DNA of 32,975 bases, taken from positions 991,191 to 1,024,165 of the forward strand of contig BFEA01000518.1 of the NCBI GenBank assembly GCA_003427395.1, given 5' to 3'. The stretch's first letter is position 1. Each line of letters starts with the position of its first letter. Positions 1-9,216 of this stretch are shown piece after piece. The stretch comes from Chara braunii. Its lineage: Eukaryota; Streptophyta; Charophyceae; Charales; Characeae. Under the pieces are notes generated by a model. That model saw only the letters and a list, made by a program, of their open reading frames with translations, was not told where the DNA came from and made no database searches. A program made the position numbers and the translations under genes.

Positions 1-5
1 TCTGA

Positions 6-119
6 CTTCCTTCTTCCCCCGAATACAACGTACGGTGATTATAGCTGTTATTTAGAGTGAAAGATGCCTCAAACACACACGTATAACGACCGTACGTTGT
101 ATTCGGAGGAAGAAGGGAG
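6..119. repeat. Short foldback (inverted repeat) element
   Basis: Arms 6-35 and 90-119 are reverse complements at 28 of 30 positions. They share the block CCGAATACAACGTACGG and a C/T-rich outer part, and enclose a loop of about 54 bases. This is the shape of a very small MITE or foldback element. No flanking duplication can be checked because the left arm begins at the window edge. The right arm runs directly into a tRNA-like SINE head. Confidence 0.75.
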
Positions 120-200
120 CTCAGTGGGTACCGTACGCCCACGAACTGTTGAAATACAGACCCGAGTTCGAATCCAAGTTCCAGATGGTGATGGGACTTG
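115..200 (+). mobile_element. tRNA-derived SINE head (A and B box)
   Basis: GAGCTCAGTGGG at 117-128 resembles an internal RNA polymerase III A box and GAGTTCGAATCC at 164-175 resembles a B box, at tRNA-like spacing. The segment between and after them (CCCACGAACTGTTGAAA, then CCAGATGG) recurs in related form at 7960-8005, so this is probably a dispersed SINE family and not a functional tRNA. The 3' end of the unit is not clear. A cloverleaf was not demonstrated. Confidence 0.45.
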
Positions 201-589
201 ATTGATTAGTGAAAGAATCCAATAAAGAACATTTTGTGTTAAAGATTCGCCCTGTGGCCATACCTGCTGCCACGTGGAGATCGATCTGCACTCCGTACAA
301 ATGTCAGCTGAAGCACCAATCAAGAGAAGAGGCAATCAGGCTCATCATCCACTTGATTGGCTAAATTTGTTCCTCCTAATTACAGCCAAAAAAAATAGAA
401 GGATACGGATAGGGAGAACAAGAATTATTATTAATTGCTTAACTAATTACTAAGGAATTAACTAATTAACTGATTAATCAATTGATTAGTGAACAAACAT
501 ACATCATGTGGCGCTGGGCAAGTAAGATTTTGATTGATACCCACAATAAGAGTAAAAAAAACAGTCTGAGTTTTTTGAAGACGCTATAT
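201..589. other. No gene recognised; AT-rich spacer
   Basis: AT-rich sequence with short direct repeats of the type taattaactaatt near 430-490. No coding frame or element ends are seen. Confidence 0.5.
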
Positions 590-696
590 CAATAGGTTCA
601 GCACTTGCCCCAGATGCAACAAGATGCCGGATCGAGTCCTTAAACCCGCTGAGCTGACCTCTTAAGGAAAAAAGGAAAAACGAGAAGAGAGTCTTA

Positions 697-732
<36 letters not shown>
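590..732 (+). mobile_element. SINE-like unit ending in a 33-base poly(A)
   Basis: GGATCGAGTCC at 629-639 resembles a pol III B box. A weaker A-box-like stretch lies near 595-610. The unit ends in an uninterrupted run of 33 A (700-732), as expected of a retroposed SINE. It is not obviously the same family as the unit at 115. Target-site duplications were not found by eye. Confidence 0.35.
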
Positions 733-734
<2 letters not shown>

Positions 735-822
735 TCTTACTTAGCCGTCAATCATAGATTGCAGAAGTTCACGAACAAATTTGGCGGAACCCAGAAAGAC
801 GGAAGACCGACTGTTCCGGCAT

Positions 823-861
823 GTTCCGAGAACGTTCCGAGAACGTTCCGAGAACGTTCCG
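823..861 (+). repeat. 11-bp tandem repeat GTTCCGAGAAC
   Basis: Three exact copies (823-833, 834-844, 845-855) plus a partial fourth. Each unit is itself imperfectly dyad-symmetric (GTTC..GAAC). It lies in an otherwise unannotated spacer. Confidence 0.8.
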
Positions 862-1168
862 GAAGTAAACAAAACACAGTACACAGTACGCAGAAATATA
901 AAGCAAGCAACCGTTACGTCGGCATTCAGCACATCACTAAACGAAAGAAAGAAGCGGACGTCAACACTTGAACCTCGAAGGCTAGAAGCCGTCCGTGAAC
1001 TGATGTCTGAGAGCTGATGAGGATGTTTCTTACCGCTGACCGAGTCACCGTTGCCTCCGTGTCAATCTCCTCCGTTAGTCACCGTTAGCCGCTAACGATC
1101 TCTACTTCCCCCTACTCTCTGATCCCCGCTCTGGCAGATGAGACGAAGTATCTTCGAGCCACACGGCC
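862..1168. other. No gene recognised
   Basis: Mixed-composition spacer. The only pattern is a loose repetition of gttagtcaccgttagccg near 1073-1095. No protein-like frame stands out. Confidence 0.4.
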
Positions 1169-1185
1169 AGAGAGAGAGAGAGAGG

Positions 1186-1242
<57 letters not shown>
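1169..1242. repeat. (AG)n microsatellite
   Basis: AG dinucleotide run interrupted once by GCCG at 1185-1188. It generates a spurious Leu/Ser-repeat frame on the minus strand. Confidence 0.95.
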
Positions 1243-1247
<5 letters not shown>

Positions 1248-1679
1248 GAAGTTGGATCATGGCAGGCGAGATATCTACTTCATCTTTATGTAATAGAAAT
1301 GAGTAGGGGCGATGCGAGTAAGAGGAGATTATGCGATTAACCCCTGCGAGAGTCTCTTCACCGGCTACATTCTCTCGATGGGAAGAGAAGAACACAACAA
1401 CAGCTGGGGCTAAGTAGAAAGGACCACTAGCAGGAGTGCAGTCTTCCTTCTGAGTACTCTTCAACCAGTGGCCACAGTGTGGCAATGCGAGATCGGTCGT
1501 TGTAGATCCGTACATCTGGGCCCAATGAAGGCCCTCCTTCGACCTCGAGAGCCACGTGTCTTAACCACTACAGCCAGGACAAGGTGTTAAAAAAACGTGG
1601 AACCATTATAATTAAAAAAAAAAAAAAAAAGTGGAACCATACCCGTCGTGATCAGATTGGAGGGTGGGAACTGATGCAT

Positions 1680-1756
1680 GCTCTAAACCAAGTTTACACC
1701 AAGTCCAAACGAAGTCTAAACCAAGTCTAAACCAAGTCTAAACCAAGTCTAAACCC
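1680..1756 (+). repeat. 11-bp tandem repeat (agtctaaacca)n
   Basis: Seven consecutive 11-bp units, the first three degenerate and the last four nearly identical. It ends 16 bp before a Harbinger-type terminus, so it may mark the insertion neighbourhood. Confidence 0.85.
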
Positions 1757-1772
1757 CCACTAGTGGGACTTA

Positions 1773-2030
1773 GGGCGTTGTTAGACACTCCTCGGGGGCG
1801 CGAAATCCACAAGGAATTGTTCGTTCCACCTTCTTTCCATTCCACCTTCGTTCCACCTATCCTCGGGGATGCAATCCGAAAAAAAAAGTGAAAACACTCG
1901 TAAGGAAATTCCTTGGGCAATAGGAATTTCCCCAACAGAGAGCACATGGGTAGAGAGACGTTACAACAGAGAATCTGGATCGTGGCGGCACCCTATTGGC
2001 TAAAGGCCTGAAGCACAACTGTTTTTTTTT
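1773..2030 (+). mobile_element. Harbinger/Tourist-type element, left end and interior (relic)
   Basis: GGGCGTTGTTAGACACTCC starts right after TTA (1770-1772), the expected target trinucleotide of PIF/Harbinger insertions. It resembles the termini at 14352, 14867 and 17190. Internal segments also match the middle colony. GTTCCACCTATCC near 1850 followed by an A run and GTGAAAAC resembles the right end of the 14867-17190 element read in reverse. CCCTATTGGCTAAAGGCC near 1991 resembles 14612-14630. No right terminus was found, so this copy looks truncated. Confidence 0.55.
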
Positions 2031-2193
2031 TTTTCTTTTTTTTCTGACATCGGTCTTAGGAAATGTCCTCGGGCGACCTCCTTGGTCCATTGGGAAGGGA
2101 GCTGCAGGACACACAGAGCAAAGGCCACAGCCCCTTTTTTTTTTAAAGCAGCCTTGACATCCATGGAAGTGGGTACTTTGCATTACAATAATT

Positions 2194-2392
2194 GGAGTAA
2201 CTACGCCTGAGTCACAAAAACGAGTTATGATTATTGCACTATGGGGCAAGATACAGTTTGCAATTGCACTTCGGTCACCCTACCTGGCCAGAAAGCTGGG
2301 TTGTATACATTGCCCCGAACTGCAATGGCAAACTGTATCTTGGCCCATACTGCAATCATAACTCAGTTTTGTGACTCCCGCGTAGTTTCCCC
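2194..2392. repeat. Foldback MITE, family FB1, copy 1
   Basis: The two halves are reverse complements over about 75 bp each. Shared blocks include ACTACGC, GAGTCACAAAA, GAGTTATGATT, AAGATACAGTTTGC and ATTGCA. Immediate flanks TACAATAAT (left) and TACAATGTT (right) could be a decayed 9-bp target duplication, which would suggest a Mutator-like family, but that is weak. A second copy lies at 7660-7853. Confidence 0.75.
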
Positions 2393-3358
2393 TACAATGT
2401 TGTATTCAAGGGACGCTGGGCCCGGTTTCCAGCCGGTGCTGCTCCCCGCCAATAGATTGAGCAGCCCGATAGCCAAGCCCTCAATCCTCGCACTTCTTTT
2501 TTTTTTTCTTTTTTTTTTTAATTCTATGTGCGGAGTTTTTCATGGGCTAATTACAAATTTCTAGACATTTATCTCTCTCTGAGATGTACGTTTTTAATCC
2601 TCGCAGTTCTCTCACCACCGTACAAGGGATAGTGGGCTTGCGAAAGGGCTTTCTCATAAGAAAAGGAATTCAAAAAAGAAAAAAGCAACACAAAGCAAGA
2701 AAAACACCAGGGGCTCTAGTGCAATGCGTGCTTGCCACGGGGCAAGCTTGGCAAGCATACTGAAGTTACTGTACTCCTCCGCAGCTGTAGAAAGGTGATC
2801 TGACCTGATGGCAGACCCACAACAAAAAAAAATAACGCACAGGAGTCCCTGAGGGTATCGTATCCTATCTTTCCGGTGGATTTTCAACAGCTGAATTCAA
2901 TATTTTCAAAGGCTGGATTCAATCAGACAAGCAAGAGCGCGTCAAATGAGTGAAACGGTTCCACATCTGAAGAGTGGAGAAGATTGGACAGGTGGGTTAT
3001 CAGAAGGTTACCTGAACAACGGAACCGGATCTCAACGACGTGAACGACCGTCTCCCTGAACAAATTTGAACAAAACAGGCATGACAATGAGTCTGGCTCT
3101 CGCTCCACTACTCTCCTCTAGACTGACAAAAAATTCTAGTAGCTAAGGGTGCTTTTAGAGCTGTCAGTGTCTGGAATCGAGTGAAAAAGCCCATGTCTCT
3201 CAACTTACTCTAGAAAGCAGCATTCTTGAATTTGGCAAGCACTACCGGGCATGACTGCGGGACAACTAAAAACTGCCATTTCGTCAAAATGGACATGTCT
3301 TATTTTTTTGAACGAAATTGAAACAGAGTCTGTTGGCCGAAAACTCGTCCAAATTTGC
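2393..3358. other. No gene recognised
   Basis: T-rich tracts at 2495-2520 and scattered A runs. Several frames of 60-110 codons are open, but all are low-complexity or unlike any known protein. Confidence 0.4.
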
Positions 3359-3452
3359 TGCTCCTGAAGGTCCCGCCTGGATGTATCTGGTCTAAAAGTC
3401 CATATACATCCAGGGGGTGCAGCGTTTTAAGAACACCGGACCCTCAGGAGCA
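3359..3452. repeat. Nested two-step hairpin
   Basis: Outer arms 3359-3373 and 3438-3452 pair at 14 of 15 positions (TGCTCCTGA.GGTCC). Inner arms 3376-3386 and 3404-3414 pair perfectly (CCTGGATGTAT). The inner loop is about 17 bases and a 23-base bulge lies on the right side. It could be the core of a small MITE. Function is unknown. Confidence 0.65.
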
Positions 3453-3497
3453 ACACGTGCTGAAGTTGTGAGTCTTGTGACAGCTACCTTCCAAGGC

Positions 3498-3617
3498 TCA
3501 GTACGTGCACTGATGCCGCACTCAAGAATTTTTGTGTAAGCGCTTATCTATTTGAGCATGGGAGGCAGGCCACTTGGACACGGCGCAGTAAGTGCACCGA
3601 TGCCACACTCAAGATTG
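3498..3617 (+). repeat. Diverged direct repeat, about 86-bp spacing
   Basis: A segment of about 30 bp containing GTGCACTGATGCCGCACTCAAG (given in parts: CAGTACGTGCACTGATGCC, then GCACTCAAGAATT) at 3498-3531 recurs with a few substitutions at 3584-3617. No other feature explains it. Confidence 0.6.
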
Positions 3618-4115
3618 GTCGGGCGGGCAGAGGGAACCCAGGTTCAAAAGCTAGCCGGGAGCGCACCCGCGCTGCGGGCGCTGCGGGAGAGTTCTGGGAA
3701 CTGAGCCCCTCCTTTGCATCCCAGGACCAGCCTTCGCCAGGAACATGAATCCTTCTGATGACACCAACGTGAAATTTGTCGACAATTAAACCGAGGCCGC
3801 CACGTGGCGTGGGCCGCAGACCAGGGCAGAACAGTTAGGTCGATGTAGGGCAATACTAGGGGAGGGGAGGAGAACCGATCGATCAATACAAACCCACTCG
3901 CTTCGATATGGCAGGCTCTGGCAGGGTTGTACACATGGAGTTGCTCGGTTCTTCGCAGAGCGCTCCGCACGTCCGCAGTACACGCTATCGTCGTCTGCGA
4001 TGGGGAAGGTCGGCAGCGCGCTGTGGGGGACCGATGCGAAGGTCAGGCACGGGCAGGGACCCGCATTCACGTCCGTCGAGACGCACGTTGGCGCCAGGCG
4101 ATCGCAGATATCCTG

Positions 4116-4116
<1 letters not shown>
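3618..4116. other. No gene recognised
   Basis: GC-rich spacer. Overlapping frames on both strands are open but share no motif with any family I know. Confidence 0.4.

Positions 4117-4186
<70 letters not shown>
4117..4186. repeat. (CT)n microsatellite
   Basis: Thirty-five uninterrupted CT dinucleotides. The Leu/Ser-repeat reading frames crossing it are artefacts. Confidence 0.97.
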
Positions 4187-4190
<4 letters not shown>

Positions 4191-5522
4191 GTCAATATGA
4201 GTGCTGGACCGGGACTCCGGGGTTTTGCCGACTTGTGGAGATATCAGCCGCGTCGTGGAGACGCGATCGACTGATCGCTCCGGTCTTCGAGTGAAGTCGC
4301 GGGACTAAGCCCGCCCATTCCGCCTAGATTCAGCGTCGCTTCCATGGAAGAGGGGTCAAGGGGAGACGGGTGCGGAGTCCTGCGCATGCACGGGGCATTC
4401 CAGGCAAAAAGGGGCTCGGGGAAGTGAGGAGGGACCAACACACTCATGCGCTCATGCAGACGGTCGACAGACTTGACACCCAGCAATCCCTATCGTCGCG
4501 CTTGGAAGCGAGCACACACACGTACTCATAAGTCCCTCCTAGACAAGGAGACATCCAACATCCACAACTCTTATATCACAGCATGGATGCAACAGAGTGC
4601 TCATACATCGAGACCTTGCACACATCACAATTGGACAAAGCAACAATGGAGATAAAAGCGAGCTCCTTAGTATACAAAGGTCTTCACAGGACTGGCCGCC
4701 CTGAGCCCAGTCCCAATCCATCTCAATCACTAACAACAATAGACACAAGGTCCTGCCACCGTTGGCGTTCGATCTCCACCACCGATCCGTCCCTCCGACT
4801 GTCTTACCCCAAGTCTATGGCAAAGCCCGCCCGTCACGTCGTCACTTGGCCCGTCACTTTGGGCTTGTCAAGCCTGTTGGACGCCGCGGACCTCGTGCAG
4901 CATTGCAGCCAAGATAAAAAAGAGCGAGAGGAAGGGGTTGCGAGAATTCATAGTGCTAAAGGTGGCAGAGAGCCAGTGCGAAGCACGGGGTGTCGATGAG
5001 CAGGACAGAAGAAGGGCAGAGGTCCCAGAAGGATCAAAGGAGGTGAGTTGAGTGATCTGCGTGATTGGGGTGGTCGTCCAAGTGGGGTGTGCTTCCCGCT
5101 TCCACCACATTGACCCGACCATCCCAATCAGACAGGCTGAGACAGCCAATCGTTCGCTGGGAGAGGAAAAGGAGGGATCGGACTTCGCTAGTGGGAAGAC
5201 GAAGAGGCATGCAGGAAGGGAATGCACAGCAAGAAGGGAAGATGGCGTGGGGATGCAAAGCGGGAGAGAGGGTTTACGCAGTGCGCAAAAAATTGAAAAA
5301 CAGCCACGCACGCAAAAATTTGAAATTTCTACCCCCGCTAATTCCCAAGTGTTTCTTGAATTTCTTGGCGCGGCCGCTAACCGGCTACATGAAAAAGGCC
5401 TTTAGAAAAAGAAAAATAGACCGCACTCTTCCCGACCACCTAGAATCCGTACTTTGGGGCTTACATGGGATTCTTCCTTAAGGTTACGGGAAGCCGCTGA
5501 GTATGGATCCTGGCTTATCACA
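4187..5522. other. Anonymous region; a short signal-peptide-like frame on the minus strand
   Basis: No recognisable gene. On the minus strand a 27-codon frame (ATG at 4951, stop at 4868) encodes a polar N-terminus, a hydrophobic core (FLSLFFILAAML) and a short polar end. That is the pattern of a secretory signal peptide. It could be a first exon (a GAG/GT donor-like site lies in it) or chance. A 138-codon plus-strand frame at 4583-4999 resembles nothing known. Confidence 0.25.
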
Positions 5523-5646
5523 GGCAAAGCGATGAGGCAGGACGCGAGTGGGCCCAATGAAAAAGGCGCACAAGAGAAAATCAGGGCTCGGCGAAGGCCT
5601 GGCAAAGCGATGAGGCAGGACGCCGGTGGGCCCAACGAAAAAGGCA
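5523..5646 (+). repeat. 46-bp direct repeat, period 78
   Basis: Copies 5523-5568 and 5601-5646 both read GGCAAAGCGATGAGGCAGG, then GACGC..GTGGGCCCAA.GA and an A run ending GGC, with about three differences. This is a local tandem duplication in non-coding DNA. Confidence 0.85.
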
Positions 5647-5959
5647 AATGGTGTTTCCACATATGTAGACAGTACTCTCTGCATCGCAGGCACAACGGAA
5701 AAAACGAGTAGAAGTTGATATAGAAAACGAAAAAACGAGTAGAAGAAAAGAGCAACAACAACAAAGGGAAAAAAAAAAAGAAAACAAGAAAGAGAACTGC
5801 GAGTGCTGTCAATTCAGATGGTCCTTGCCTCAGTCTTGCTCCAGATTCAGGGGAACTCTTTGAGTTCCTGTTTTTCTTTTAAGATGCCCTGCCAGGAAGG
5901 CAGGGCATTTTTGTACTCTTCCAATCTGGTGGGTGACCGTTTCTTTTGCAGCCAGCATA

Positions 5960-6942
5960 GGGCCTCCTTCGACACCACTAGAAAACCCTTACATGTAAGG
6001 GTTTCATCGTTCCACCCCTCCCTAATGAGGAAAAAAAATGCAAACGTAAGGACGGCCGTGGAGGTGACTTGAAAATAGGGGTAGTGCCCTTACTTCCACG
6101 GAAAAACCGCTTCATTTTTTTTCTTTTTCTTTTTCGTCAGGTGTTTCCTTCGCGTTCCTGGTCCAACGGCCGGGTTGTTCGGTACATGCGGGTCCTGAGG
6201 GACGGCGGTCCCACGGTAGCCTCCAACGGGTAGTGCGGTCGCCCGGCTGTGGTCCTGCGGTCCCTGTGGTTAGCCGTTTCGGCTTGCGCGTGGACGCGAC
6301 CGATGCAGGGGTCCCCGTGGAGGCGGGCGTGCGAGTGTCGTTGGACAACAGGAAAGGACCGTCTGATACACCGGACGACATGCAGACGTCTGCCAATGCC
6401 TGGGCTATGGCGGCCTCCCTCCTCCCCCTAACCCTCCCAGCCGCCCGCCGCAATCCGTTCACCGTCTCCATGTACCAGCACACAGCGAGGACAGCACTGG
6501 CGACCAATGCCGACCATGCTCTTCTCAGTGGTTGACAACTTCCTCGTCGCCCCCTCATCGCACCCGAGCTGTCCATAGCTGGACTCCGCTGCATAAACGA
6601 GGCACACGGCAGTCACGCTAAACCACGTGCGCTGGCGTAATGGTGGATGAGTGCCCGCGACAGGGCCACGCCCGCCTTGAAGAAATGGCTGGCCCGGGTC
6701 TCCCACGGCCACAAACGTGGCGGACACAATTTCGTCCGCCGCAACACCGGGTCGGACACTCACACTCTCTTCTCGGCCACGTTAGGCGCAAACGGGGGCA
6801 CCTGAAACGTAAGTGCGACAAAGTGTAGGGTTTTCGTAAGTGGTTGTGGAACGAAAAACGGGGTAAGGGAAAATTAATCACATTTTCATCGTAAGGGCGC
6901 CCTTATAAAGTAAGGTTTTTGTAGTGGTGTGGAACGAGGCCC
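5960..6942. mobile_element. Nonautonomous PIF/Harbinger-type element with ATA target duplication
   Basis: The left end GGGCCTCCTTCGACACCAC at 5960 and the reverse complement of the right end, GGGCCTCGTTCCACACCAC at 6942, match at 29 of 33 positions through CCTTAC. ATA flanks both ends (5957-5959 and 6943-6945), a 3-bp duplication as made by Harbinger-type transposases. No DDE transposase is encoded inside. The interior is GC-rich and holds a 160-codon minus-strand frame. I infer a deletion derivative or an element carrying unrelated DNA, mobilised by a transposase like that at 11502-12861. Confidence 0.8.
6112..6594 (-). CDS. Hypothetical 160-aa frame inside the Harbinger-type element
   Basis: This is the longest frame inside the 5960-6942 element. 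It starts at ATG 6594 and reads toward the left terminal repeat. The product is very rich in Arg, Ala and Pro. A hydrophobic stretch (SALVASAVLAVCWYM, about residues 28-42) is followed by an Arg-rich stretch, and the C-terminus is Lys/Glu-rich and encoded by an A/T-simple tract. The order hydrophobic then basic loosely resembles the N-terminus of the transposase relic at 11560-11660, so it may be what remains of an ORF after the catalytic part was deleted. That resemblance is weak. GC-rich composition alone could keep the frame open. I recognise no domain and cannot say that it is expressed. Confidence 0.25.
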   Translation of the reverse strand: MQRSPAMDSSGAMRGRRGSCQPLRRAWSALVASAVLAVCWYMETVNGLRRAAGRVRGRREAAIAQALADVCMSSGVSDGPFLLSNDTRTPASTGTPASVASTRKPKRLTTGTAGPQPGDRTTRWRLPWDRRPSGPACTEQPGRWTRNAKETPDEKEKEKK

Positions 6943-7545
6943 ATACTCACTGCAAGCATCTACCCGAGATAGAGGGCTTTATGCATCCAGGGGAGATTGC
7001 TGTGGGGGAAGAAGCCCGCAGTGGGGGAAAGAAGCGCGTGACTGGCGCCTGTTATAACGGGCTAAAAGCAAAATGAGTGGGGACAGAACGCCCCCAGCAG
7101 AGTGACAGGCGGCTGTGGGCGCCGACCTTTTGAGAATCACCAGTGGGATTTTGTTCTGTTTTAGCTGTATGAATCTGCATCCATTCCATGTAGATACGCG
7201 CGTGCTTCTTTGACGGTCAGTTGAGAATCAGGAGGGGGGTTTTCTTTCAGGGCCATCAGCCTGGTTTTTTTTTTTTTTTTTTTTTTGTCATTTTTGTATT
7301 GGCGCCCAAGGCCCAGTTTCTTGCCAGATACAGGGGCTGATTTTTGCCGAGAGTTTGCCAGGGGTGGCACACAAGTGAAAAAGACACAGCACTGTTCAGT
7401 TTCAAAGTGGCCCGCGTACCACCCTCCATTTTCCAAGCTGGGGTGCCAGTAGCTTTTAGCCTCGGGAAAATTCAAATTCAGGCTAGTCCATTTAGCCTCG
7501 GCCCTTGGGTGTACTGGTGGTTGAAATCAGAGCAGCTGCAGCTCT
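6943..7545. other. No gene recognised
   Basis: Contains a repeated GTGGGGGAA.GAAGC motif near 7000-7040 and a long T run at 7265-7286. Frames here are low-complexity shadows. Confidence 0.4.
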
Positions 7546-7598
7546 TTGAGTGAAAACAATGGTGAACAGTAACGAAGTTCGGGTGTGTTTTCACTCAA
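7546..7598. repeat. Perfect 13-bp inverted repeat
   Basis: TTGAGTGAAAACA at 7546-7558 and its exact reverse complement at 7586-7598 flank a 27-base loop. It could form a hairpin. The distance to the FB1 copy at 7660 is about 60 bp. Confidence 0.7.
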
Positions 7599-7659
7599 GA
7601 CATGTGGCTCGTTTTTAACAGACGGATACAGAGAAACGATTAAGGGGAGAAATAATTAA

Positions 7660-7853
7660 GGGGAAACTACGCGGGAGTCACAAAAATGAGTTATAACTGC
7701 ACTATGGGCCATGATACAGTTTCAAATTCCAGTTCGGTCAATGTATACACCCCAGCTTTCTGGCCAGGTAGGGTGCCCGAAGTGCAATTGCAAACTGTAT
7801 GTTGCCACATAGTGCAATTATAACTCGTTTTTGTGACTCAACTGACGTTACCC
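7660..7853. repeat. Foldback MITE, family FB1, copy 2
   Basis: It begins GGGGAAACTACGCGGGAGTC and ends in the reverse complement of GGGTAACGTCAGTTGAGTC. The arms of about 80 bp share GAGTCACAAAAA, GAGTTATAA, TTGCACTATG and ATACAGTTT. It is clearly homologous to 2194-2392 but inserted in the opposite orientation, as shown by the position of the asymmetric centre containing CCAGCTTTCTGGCCAGGTAG. Two dispersed copies with conserved ends support a mobile family. Confidence 0.75.
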
Positions 7854-7939
7854 AAAAATTAATTAACTGTTCAGCATCATGGCCCACTCGGGAGATAAGG
7901 ATGATGGGGACAAATCCAGAAATGGCCAAAGACCTACCT

Positions 7940-8010
7940 GTCCAGCACGGTTGGTACACCCACGTGAAATGTTGAAACAGCCAGGTGAGCTCGATCCCAG
8001 ATGGAAGTAG
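7940..8010 (+). mobile_element. tRNA-derived SINE head, copy 2
   Basis: AGCACGGTTGGTAC at 7944-7957 resembles an A box and GTGAGCTCGATCCC at 7985-7998 a degraded B box. The string CCCACGTGAAATGTTGAAA and the trailing CCAGATGG parallel the unit at 115-200, which is the main reason for calling it a SINE family. Confidence 0.4.
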
Positions 8011-8280
8011 GTGAATGAAATACCCGAGTTACTGCAGCAAATCAGCTGGGCATGATAATTCAAGGGGGTAACCTTTAGATTGCAAAAAAAGAAAAAGAAA
8101 TGGGCGGAGTTTCCAGAGAAAGTAGAACAAAGAGAAAAACGAGGAAGTGGAATTGAAAGGCAGAAATGGGAAATTGTCCGGTGGTTCAACTTCGTGCTTC
8201 AGCCACAGAGCTGTGCTGAAGGTTTGGACTTCGGCCTCGGGATAACTGGTGGAAACCGCCCGTGCCAAAACCTTTTCGGT

Positions 8281-8398
8281 GTCCTTCGGAGTATCTGTTA
8301 AAATTGGAACAATACAAAGAAGATTTGCATGGCCCCTGGGCAAGGATGACACGTATAACTCGAGAAATGGTCCACCCAAAAAAAAAAAAAAAAAAAAA
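8281..8398 (+). pseudogene. U6: U6 snRNA retropseudogene with poly(A) tail
   Basis: 8281-8377 matches the spliceosomal U6 snRNA from its 5' end to its 3' end: TTCGGAG in the 5' stem region, AAAATTGGAACAATACA, GCATGGCCCCTGGGCAAGG, ATGACACG and CGAGAAATGGTCCA. The ACAGAGA box reads ACAAAGA and the catalytic AGC triad reads TGC, so it should not support splicing. Instead of a pol III T-run terminator the copy ends in 21 A (8378-8398). A 14-bp duplication with one mismatch flanks it: 8267-8280 and 8395-8408, core TTTTCGGT. Poly(A) plus target duplication is the signature of LINE-driven retroposition. The 5' end is complete. Confidence 0.92.
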
Positions 8399-8408
8399 CG
8401 TTTTCGGT

Positions 8409-9216
8409 TTCTACGCCCAAAACGGTTTTCCGTTTCGCAGGAATGGCTTACCGGAAAACGAATCTAACGCAAATGCATCACCAGGTTGATAATCGGGTAA
8501 GAAGAGGCCAAAAGGCCGGGAAGGAACAGATCCCGGCAGTCTGTATTCGGGATCATTCTTCATTTTGCACAGCTTTGAAGTACATGCGTGTTGAGTCTAC
8601 AACGGAGCTGCTTCTCTCCGCCTCGCCATCTCCATCTCTCTCTCCTCAACAGCGACGAAAAGCCACCCTGGCTGGGGAACGTTCCCTGCTCCCACCCATC
8701 CCGTTCTGCAACCAGCAAGAAGCAGACACTTACTCCCGAAGAGTGGGATTTCAAGGAATTTCTGAACGCTGGGAAAATCAGCAGCTACGCAACAGACAAA
8801 GAACGAACGTGTTGAAGAGAAAAAGTGACATGTGTCCGACGCGCCAAGGCGAAGCCCGTCGCTCCTGAGATTGCGGCGCTGGTATGTCATAAAACTCACC
8901 ATATTTGCCGGTTGAGATGCGTCACAAATTATTGCAGGAGGGGTGCGGCCCTTAGCTTATGTTCTGGAAATATTGCCAGCTAAAGTCTGTGGAGCAGAAG
9001 CCTACCTCCGAGCCTGTTTTTGCCGACCCTGATTTTCACTGAACGCCGAGTCTTGCCGAGCCTGTTAATTTTTCTGGTACTCATTGCCCAAAAAAAAAAA
9101 AAAAAAAAAAGGGGAAAAATTTGAAAAACAAAATGAACTCAGGGTAGCATTCAAACAGCGGCAACAGCAGCCGTGATATTCACCAAAGAAGAAAAGCCAA
9201 AGAAAAAAAAAGAAAT
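8409..9216. other. No gene recognised
   Basis: A 141-codon plus-strand frame (8443-8868) starts in the U6 insertion flank and is Arg/Ser/Gln-rich, without a recognisable domain. An A run lies at 9090-9109. I see no splice-site pattern good enough to propose exons. Confidence 0.35.

Noticed and set aside
820-862. Heat-shock-element-like TTC/GAA array
   Set aside because: The spacing is TTC-3-GAA-2-TTC, not the 2-bp alternation a heat-shock factor needs, and no gene follows.
1102-1515. 137-codon minus-strand frame with Leu/Ser repeats
   Set aside because: It is produced by the (AG)n microsatellite. The same applies to frames across (CT)n at 4117-4186.
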